Shown piece after piece: positions 41,488-46,204 of a DNA stretch of 46,204 nt; position 1 is the stretch's first letter; each line of letters opens with the position of its first letter. The notes beneath the pieces were generated by a model that was not told the origin of the DNA, made no database searches, and was given only the letters and a program-made list of their open reading frames with translations. The stretch lies in assembly GCA_017470945.1 (NCBI GenBank), contig JAFUXH010000123.1:1-46204 (forward strand), read 5' to 3'. The position numbers and the translations under genes were made by a program. This DNA is from Clostridia bacterium. Its GTDB lineage: Bacteria > Bacillota > Clostridia > Christensenellales > Aristaeellaceae.

Positions 41488-42480
41488 TTACGCATTTCCT
41501 CCATTGATGGCGCGGCGAATGATCTCGCAGCGGTAAGCGTCTGTTTCCTTGGGGGACAGGGATATGCCGGCGGCCTTGACCACGTGGGCCGGCTGGGCCA
41601 GGGTGAGCAGGCGGTCGCAGGTTTCCACCGTCAGGGGCAGCTTTTCCATGGCCGCGCCCAGGCGCAGGTTGCTCCAATGCACCATGAATTCCTTCACGGC
41701 CATCCGGCGGGCGTTGGCGCACAGGCCGTAGGAGCGGAACAATTGATCCTCGAAGGCCACGCTATCCTTTTCCCAGGTCTTTTCCCGCAGGGCCTGCTCC
41801 ATTTCGGCGATTTGGTGGGCCAGGGCGGTCACGGTATCGGCGATCTCCTTTTCCGTGCGGCCCAGGGTGACCTGGTTGCTCAGCTGGTACAGATTGCCCT
41901 GGGCCTCGCTGCCTTCGCCGTAGATGCCCCGGATGGTCAGGCCGATCTTGGCGGCCAATTGGTTCACCTTGCCCATTTGCTTGAGGATGGTCAGCATGGG
42001 CAGATGCAGCATCATCGACGCCCGCATGCCGGTGCCGGTGTTGGTGGGGCAGGCGGTCAGGTAGCCCAATTGATGATCGAAGGCGAAGGACAGGCGCTTT
42101 TGCAGCGCGTCCTCGATGGAGAAGGCGTTTTCCGCGGCCTCGCTCAGGTTTTCGCCGGGGGCGAAGGCCTGGATGCGCAGGTGGTCCTCCTCGTTCATCA
42201 TGACCGAGATCTTTTCGTCGTCCCGGATCAGCACGGCGGCGTTTTCCTCGTTTTTCAACAGGTCGGGGCTGATCAGGTGGCTTTCCACCAGGGCTTTTTT
42301 CTCATTGTCCTCCATGCCGCGCAGGGGCATGAAGGTGTAGATTTCCGGCAGCTCCCGCAGGGCGTCCAGGGTGCGCTGCACGCACTGCTCCCCTTGGCCG
42401 GGGGTGATGCGGGGGCTGAAGGGCAGATCCTCGTAATTCCGGGCCAGGCGCACCCGGGAGGAAAGAACGATGCCGCTCAT
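41488..42480 (-). CDS. mcsB: Protein arginine kinase McsB
   Basis: This 330-residue phosphagen-kinase-fold enzyme phosphorylates arginines on damaged proteins, marking them for ClpCP. The start IVLSSRVRLARN is the ATP-binding N-terminal motif. NEEDHLRIQ supplies the catalytic Glu. TACPTNTGTGMRASMMLHLP holds the conserved Cys and the guanidino-loop glycines. The start overlaps the mcsA stop by 4 bases (ATGA), and clpC follows directly. Confidence 0.96.
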   Translation of the reverse strand: MSGIVLSSRVRLARNYEDLPFSPRITPGQGEQCVQRTLDALRELPEIYTFMPLRGMEDNEKKALVESHLISPDLLKNEENAAVLIRDDEKISVMMNEEDHLRIQAFAPGENLSEAAENAFSIEDALQKRLSFAFDHQLGYLTACPTNTGTGMRASMMLHLPMLTILKQMGKVNQLAAKIGLTIRGIYGEGSEAQGNLYQLSNQVTLGRTEKEIADTVTALAHQIAEMEQALREKTWEKDSVAFEDQLFRSYGLCANARRMAVKEFMVHWSNLRLGAAMEKLPLTVETCDRLLTLAQPAHVVKAAGISLSPKETDAYRCEIIRRAINGGNA

Positions 42481-42962
42481 GCCTGCCCCTCCTTTTCGGC
42501 GGTCAGGGCCCGCAATTGATCCCGCAGCAGGGCCGCCTCCTCAAAATTTTCCTCCGCCACGGCGGCTTCCATCCGGGCGCGCAGCTCCTCCCGGCGGTTC
42601 AGCAGCTCCTGCTCCGCCTCGGTGGCGGCGGGGCGGCGGCCGGCGTGCTGGGCCCGGCCCTGCACCCGGGTGATCAGGGGCGTCAATTCTTTGCGGAACG
42701 CCTGGTAGCATTCGGCGCAGCCCAGCATGCCGCTTTTCTGGAACTGGGCGTAGGTTTCCCCACAGCGGGGGCAGGTGATATCCGGCGATTTCTGCTTCTG
42801 GGCCATGCCGGCCAAAATGGCGGCCAGAACGGCCTGCATTTCCCCGGCCTGGTATTTTTTCAGGCAGTCCCGGCACAAATGGCGGGTGGTGGATTCGCCG
42901 TTTACCACGGTGGTGATCATTACTTCCGCCTGTTTCAATCCGCATTCTTCACAAAGCATCAT
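42477..42962 (-). CDS. mcsA: McsB activator McsA (UVR-domain zinc protein)
   Basis: This 161-residue protein activates McsB. It has four Cys pairs in two zinc-ribbon-like units: LCEECG then LCRDC at about 38, and CPRCGETYAQF then GCAECY. A C-terminal UVR motif (REELRARMEAAVAEENFEEA) follows. Layout and length match Bacillus McsA. ATG 42962 (or the ATG one codon later) is preceded by AAAGGAATC. It is 48 bases downstream of ctsR. Confidence 0.94.
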   Translation of the reverse strand: MMLCEECGLKQAEVMITTVVNGESTTRHLCRDCLKKYQAGEMQAVLAAILAGMAQKQKSPDITCPRCGETYAQFQKSGMLGCAECYQAFRKELTPLITRVQGRAQHAGRRPAATEAEQELLNRREELRARMEAAVAEENFEEAALLRDQLRALTAEKEGQA

Positions 42963-43010
42963 GGGCCATGATTCCTTTCGATGATTCCTGTTTGATTTAT
43001 TCTATGCGTT

Positions 43011-43496
43011 TCAGTCGTTTTCCGTTTGCTTGGCGTGCTGCTGAGCCACGGTGAGCAGCATGCACTTGAGGATCTTGGCCCGGGTAACGTCCTTCACCGC
43101 CTCCGGCATGGGCCCGGCCAGGGCCTGGGGCGATACGGCCGCGGCCATCAATTGGGCCTGGGCCACGGTGACCAGCTTTCGTTCCGCCAGTTGGGCGCAG
43201 AGCACCTGGGCCGATTGGGCGTTGATGCTGTCGCCGATGCGCTCGTTGAGCAGGTAGCTCAAATGGTCGGTGGAGCTTTGCCGAACCCGTACGATGCGGA
43301 TGTAGCCACCGCCCCCCCGCTGGGAGGAGGTGACGTAGCCATGATCGGGGGTGAAGCGGGTGGCCAAAACATAATTGATCTGGGATGGGGCGCAGTGGAA
43401 GTACTCCGCCAGCTCGTTGCGCTTGAGCTCAACCTCCGGCTGGTCCTCCTGGAGCATGGTTTTGATAAAGGCTTCGATGGTGTCGCTTAATCGCAT
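43011..43496 (-). CDS. ctsR: Transcriptional repressor CtsR
   Basis: This 161-residue winged-helix repressor controls class III heat-shock genes. The N-terminal HTH (ELKRNELAEYFHCAPSQINYVLATRF) and the Gly-rich wing loop SQRGGGGYIRIVRV match the family; the GGG wing is the temperature-sensing element in Bacillus CtsR. The ATG follows GGAGGG. It heads the operon and is likely autoregulated through the box at 43515-43531. Confidence 0.95.
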   Translation of the reverse strand: MRLSDTIEAFIKTMLQEDQPEVELKRNELAEYFHCAPSQINYVLATRFTPDHGYVTSSQRGGGGYIRIVRVRQSSTDHLSYLLNERIGDSINAQSAQVLCAQLAERKLVTVAQAQLMAAAVSPQALAGPMPEAVKDVTRAKILKCMLLTVAQQHAKQTEND

Positions 43497-43514
43497 AATG
43501 ATCCCTCCTGGGAG

Positions 43515-43531
43515 ATTGTCTTTCTTTGACC
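43515..43531 (-). promoter_or_regulatory. CtsR operator
   Basis: The minus strand reads GGTCAAAGAAAGACAAT, a match to the CtsR heptad repeat (R/AGTCAAA-NAN-R/AGTCAAA) at 7/7 in the first and 5/7 in the second half. It lies just after the -10, over the likely transcription start, so binding would block the promoter. Confidence 0.75.
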
Positions 43532-43537
43532 ATTTTG

Positions 43538-43566
43538 ATTATAGCATCTTTTTTTCGTTCGCGCAA
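43538..43566 (-). promoter_or_regulatory. ctsR operon promoter
   Basis: On the minus strand TTGCGC (43566-43561), 17 bases and TATAAT (43543-43538), overlapping downstream with the CtsR box. Confidence 0.75.
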
Positions 43567-43758
43567 GCACCTTCGCAGGATTTTTTCGATCGATCCGCCG
43601 GGGCGGGCCTCGCAAGGTGCTTCGCTTCGGGACGCAATGGAACAAAGCGAAACGCTATCGCCGTTTCGATGGGGCCGACGAAGTTATCATGCGCCGGGGA
43701 AAATGGGCTTATGCCGCCGGGGAAAACGTAAAATTTTTGGAAAGACCGCGGGGGATCG

Positions 43759-43787
43759 TTGCGCCTCGTTCGGGGATATGCTACAAT
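43759..43787 (+). promoter_or_regulatory. Promoter of the secreted GH3 gene
   Basis: TTGCGC (43759-43764), 17 bases and TACAAT (43782-43787), 28 bases before GTG 43815. Confidence 0.7.
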
Positions 43788-43814
43788 AAAACGCAAACGA
43801 AGGAGGAAGCGATC

Positions 43815-44960
43815 GTGCGACGGATATTATCGATTGTATTGCTTTTGTCGCTTTTGATGCCCGCCGGGCTGGCGGAGGGCTGGGTGGTGGTGGAGGATGA
43901 CGACGTGTTCCCCGATCGGATCGCCCAAGCCCAGGTGCTGATGCGGAATATGACGCTGGAGCAGAAGATTTGGCAATTGCTGATCGTGACGCCGGAGGCC
44001 CTGACGGGGGAGAAGATCACCTCCACCCTGGGGAAAACCAACGTGCTGGCCGATCGGCCCGTGGGCGGCGTGGTGATCTTCGGGCAGAATATCGTATCGG
44101 AAAAGCAGCTGAAAACCCTGATTTCGAAGCTGCAAAGCCAATCGGCCGCCGCCGGGGGCCAGCCGCTGCTGATCGCCGTCAGCGAGGAGGGCGGCGCCTA
44201 TTCCCGGGTGGCCAACAAATTGGGCTACCCGCTGCAGATGTCCGCCCCGGAGGTGGGCATCCGGCGGGACGCGACCAACGCCTACGCCACCGGCCAAAGC
44301 ATCGGCGCGTATTTGAAGCCCTTCGGCATCAATTTAGATTTTGCCCCCGTCAGCGACGTGGTGACGGCGGATGATTCCTGGATTCAGGAACGCACCTACG
44401 GGGCTGACCCCGCCCGCACGGCGGAAATGACCGTGCAGATGGCGGCGGGCCTGCGCAGCGAGGGCATCGTGCCATGCTTTTCCCATTTTCCGGGCCAGGG
44501 CAGCATCAACGGCAATTTGAACAACCGGGAAGTGGTCAACGCCCGGCCACTGGCGGAGATGCGTGGCGCCGATTGGGTGCCGTTCCGACAGGCCATCGCC
44601 GCCCAGGCTGAAATGATCATGGTGTCCCACGCCCCCAGCAAGGCGGCGGGGGATGGGCTGCCGGCCAGCTTGTCGCCCATCGTGATCACCCAATGGCTGC
44701 GGGAGGAATTGGGCTTCACCGGCGTGGTGATCACCGATTCTTTGCGCATGGGGGCCATCACCAGCGCCTATAAGCCCGGCCAGGCGGCGGTGCGGGCCCT
44801 GCAGGCGGGGGCCGATCTTCTGCTGCTGCCCACCGACGCCGACGCGGCGGTGAACAGCATCCTGAAGGCCATCGACGCCGGGGAACTGACGGTGGAGCGG
44901 ATCGACGAAAGCACCGCCCGGGTGCTGGCGCTGAAGATCGAAAGGAATATCATTCAATAA
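43815..44960 (+). CDS. Secreted GH3 family protein with altered catalytic loop
   Basis: This 381-residue protein has a signal peptide (RRILSIVLLLSLLMPAGLAEG) and a single GH3 domain. The usual K-H-F-P-G-H-G-D motif reads SHFPGQGS (223-230), and the downstream residues of the NagZ Asp-His dyad are replaced (region NGNLNNREV). The nucleophile Asp308 in TDSLRMGA is kept. It may be a NagZ-like exoglycosidase using a different acid/base or a binding-only paralogue. GTG 43815 is preceded by AAGGAGGAAG; an open frame runs further upstream but begins before the promoter. A terminator follows. It contrasts with cytoplasmic nagZ at 5702. Confidence 0.87.
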   Translation: MRRILSIVLLLSLLMPAGLAEGWVVVEDDDVFPDRIAQAQVLMRNMTLEQKIWQLLIVTPEALTGEKITSTLGKTNVLADRPVGGVVIFGQNIVSEKQLKTLISKLQSQSAAAGGQPLLIAVSEEGGAYSRVANKLGYPLQMSAPEVGIRRDATNAYATGQSIGAYLKPFGINLDFAPVSDVVTADDSWIQERTYGADPARTAEMTVQMAAGLRSEGIVPCFSHFPGQGSINGNLNNREVVNARPLAEMRGADWVPFRQAIAAQAEMIMVSHAPSKAAGDGLPASLSPIVITQWLREELGFTGVVITDSLRMGAITSAYKPGQAAVRALQAGADLLLLPTDADAAVNSILKAIDAGELTVERIDESTARVLALKIERNIIQ

Positions 44961-44973
44961 GTCCACGAAAATG

Positions 44974-45017
44974 AAGGCCGTGAGGGGATGATCGCTCGTT
45001 CCCTTCACGGCCTTTTT
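44974..45017 (+). terminator. Terminator of the secreted GH3 gene
   Basis: AAGGCCGTGAGGGGA (44974-44988) pairs with TCCCTTCACGGCC (45000-45012), followed by TTTTT. Confidence 0.85.
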
Positions 45018-45097
45018 ACAATGTAGGGTATCATCCATTCGAAAAAGCAGGGCGTATGAATGCTTGGAAAACCGGGTAATGTCAGCGATTTTCAGGC

Positions 45098-45116
45098 GGG
45101 CGGATGATATCCGCCC
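45098..45116. repeat. REP-like palindrome
   Basis: GGGCGGAT (45098-45105) and ATCCGCCC (45109-45116) around a 3-base loop, extended by flanking CC/TAC context of a kind common in GC-rich Clostridia intergenic repeats. Confidence 0.45.
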
Positions 45117-45247
45117 CTACGGAGAATGATTGTTTTTGCGGGTTTATGCTGTAAGCTGGATTAAATAAAGAATAAACCAAGTCATGATCAAAGAATCAAT
45201 GTAGATATTCCATTGAATATATTTTTGCGGCTTTCTCGGAAGGGGGT

Positions 45248-45293
45248 GTGGGGGAAACCCGCTCTTGGCCTTCCAAAGAGCGGTTTCCCCCAC
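45248..45293 (-). terminator. Hairpin after tex
   Basis: Long stem with arms GTGGGGGAAAC...CTCTTGG (from 45248) and CCAAAGAGCGG...CCCCAC (to 45293), one bulge per arm. The U-tract on the minus strand is weak, so termination is probable but uncertain. Confidence 0.55.
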
Positions 45294-45310
45294 GTTTCGT
45301 TAACACTTTT

Positions 45311-46204
45311 TTATTCTCTGCCCTTCACCATGGTAAGGGCGATGCGCTTTTTCTTTTCATCCACGCTGACCACCCAGACCTTCACGATATCGCCCACCTT
45401 CACCACCTCGGAGGGGTGCTTGATGAAGCGATCGGCCATGCGGGAAATGTGCACCAGGCCGTCCTGATGGACGCCGATATCCACGAACGCGCCGAAATCG
45501 ATCACGTTGCGCACGGTGCCGGTCAATTCCATGCCGGGCGTCAAATCCTTCATGTCCAGCACGTCGGTGCGCAGAACGGGCTTGGGCAGTTCGTCCCGGG
45601 GGTCGCGGCCGGGCTTTTGCAATTCATTGACCACGTCGTTCAGGGTGGGCAGGCCCAGGCCCAGTTCGCCGGCCAGTTTTTCCATGCCGTATTCCCGGGC
45701 CTTTTGGGCGATGCCGGGCACGCCGCCGTTTTTCACGTCCTTCAGGGCAAAGCCCAGCTTGTCCAGCAGGGCCTTGGCGGCGTCGTAGCTTTCGGGGTGC
45801 ACGGCGGTGGCGTCCAGGGGGTTTTTGCTGTCCATTACCCGCAGGAAGCCGGCGCACTGCTCAAAGGCCTTGGGGCCCAGCTTGCTCACCTTTTTCAGGG
45901 CGGCCCGGGAAGCAATGCCGTTTTCCTCCCGGTAAGATACGATGTTTTTGGCCAGGGCGGGGCCGATGCCCGCTACGTGGGACAGCAATTCCGCGCTGGC
46001 GGTGGATACTTCCACCCCCACGGCGTTGACGCACTGCTCCACCACCCCGTCCAGGGCGGCGGTGAGTTCATTCTGCTTCAAATCGTGCTGATACTGGCCC
46101 ACGCCGATGGCCGTGGGGTCGATCTTCACCAGCTCCGCCAGGGGGTCCTGCATGCGTCGGGCGATGGAGACGGCGCTACGCTGGGTCACGTCAAAATCGG
46201 GGAA
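45311..46204 (-). CDS. tex: RNA-binding transcription accessory protein Tex (N-terminal part beyond window)
   Basis: The 297 C-terminal residues of Tex are visible; coding continues past the right edge. Features: a YqgF-like end with LAELVKIDPTAIGVGQYQHD, helix-hairpin-helix LSHVAGIGPALAKNIVSYRE and SKLGPKAFEQCAGFLRV, and a C-terminal S1 RNA-binding domain (GMELTGTVRNVIDFGAFVDI, then DGLVHISRM). Tex is a conserved nucleic-acid-binding protein linked to transcription and RNA handling. The truncation is a window-edge effect. Confidence 0.94.
   Translation of the reverse strand, partial: FPDFDVTQRSAVSIARRMQDPLAELVKIDPTAIGVGQYQHDLKQNELTAALDGVVEQCVNAVGVEVSTASAELLSHVAGIGPALAKNIVSYREENGIASRAALKKVSKLGPKAFEQCAGFLRVMDSKNPLDATAVHPESYDAAKALLDKLGFALKDVKNGGVPGIAQKAREYGMEKLAGELGLGLPTLNDVVNELQKPGRDPRDELPKPVLRTDVLDMKDLTPGMELTGTVRNVIDFGAFVDIGVHQDGLVHISRMADRFIKHPSEVVKVGDIVKVWVVSVDEKKKRIALTMVKGRE

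Larger units (their letters stand above)
43497..43814. other. Divergent intergenic region, ctsR operon and secreted GH3 gene
   Basis: It contains the ctsR promoter and CtsR box at the left and the GH3 promoter at the right. In between are a 9-bp inverted repeat AAGCACCTT/AAGGTGCTT (about 43565 and 43613) and CGAAACG/CGTTTCG (about 43647-43668). No gene is seen. Confidence 0.6.
45018..45310. other. Gene-free interval with two hairpins
   Basis: A palindrome GGGCGGAT/ATCCGCCC (45098-45116) resembles short dispersed REP-like hairpins. A strong hairpin, GTGGGGGAAAC / GTTTCCCCCAC (45248-45293), lies 18 bases past the tex stop on the minus strand. The rest is AT-rich sequence without a recognised signal. 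Confidence 0.6.

Noticed and set aside
39355..42519. A very long open frame (over 1,000 codons) on the plus strand opposite clpC-mcsB
   Set aside because: It is a GC-driven shadow of well-identified genes; there is no ribosome site or family similarity and composition is poor in ordinary protein patterns.

Overview
The window reads as chromosomal DNA of a GC-rich member of the Bacillota (Clostridia), probably an anaerobic, gut-type commensal. The best lineage evidence is a complete ctsR-mcsA-mcsB-clpC heat-shock operon with a CtsR box over its promoter, strong AGGAGG ribosome binding sites with frequent GTG/TTG starts, and LplB/YtcP-type sugar permeases. No rRNA, tRNA, CRISPR array, phage or transposase gene is seen. 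Genes are closely packed on both strands, and codon use looks even throughout.

Layout. 1-4.8 kb: metN (cut by the left edge), metI and metQ, a terminator, then an FAD-linked 2-hydroxyacid oxidase and an aminotransferase. 4.9-5.6 kb: a LysE-type exporter. 5.7-16.9 kb: a peptidoglycan-salvage island. On the minus strand are nagZ, a PIG-L deacetylase, a double GNAT and namZ, then a CUT1-type ABC importer (binding protein and two permeases, no ATPase), then a class C serine hydrolase. From a divergent promoter, murQ and a MurK/NagK-type kinase run on the plus strand. 17-20.7 kb: a MITE-like repeat, a lipoprotein, znuBCA-type zinc uptake genes and a small His/Cys-rich membrane protein. 20.8-24.1 kb: a second serine hydrolase divergent from a beta-helix protein. 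24.1-31.2 kb (minus): a second repeat copy, a fucose/arabinose-isomerase-like enzyme with its DUF4867 partner, then a GH8 exo-oligoxylanase, a GNAT and a MacB-like ABC protein in one tight operon. 31.4-33.3 kb: a GH13 alpha-glucosidase and a MazG-like protein. 33.3-33.7 kb: a gene-free cluster of perfect hairpins. 33.7-39 kb: an LRR protein and a CapA protein (minus), divergent from a phosphodiester-glycosidase-domain protein, an Lgt-like membrane protein and a D-lactate dehydrogenase (plus). 39-43.5 kb: clpC-mcsB-mcsA-ctsR (minus). 43.8-45 kb: a secreted GH3 paralogue. 45.3 kb to the right edge: the end of tex.

The most interesting system is the salvage island. Its serine hydrolase, NamZ and NagZ all lack visible signal peptides, whereas the Bacillus subtilis counterparts (AmiE, NamZ, NagZ) are secreted and feed a PTS (MurP). 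Here the same enzyme set sits around a CUT1 ABC importer with MurQ and a BadF-type kinase. This suggests that muropeptides or cell-wall disaccharides are imported intact and dismantled in the cytoplasm, with D-lactate released by MurQ. The island has several promoters, an internal terminator and a 35-bp palindrome in front of namZ that could be an operator. No regulator gene is visible.

All functions are read from sequence motifs and gene context only. No database search was run.
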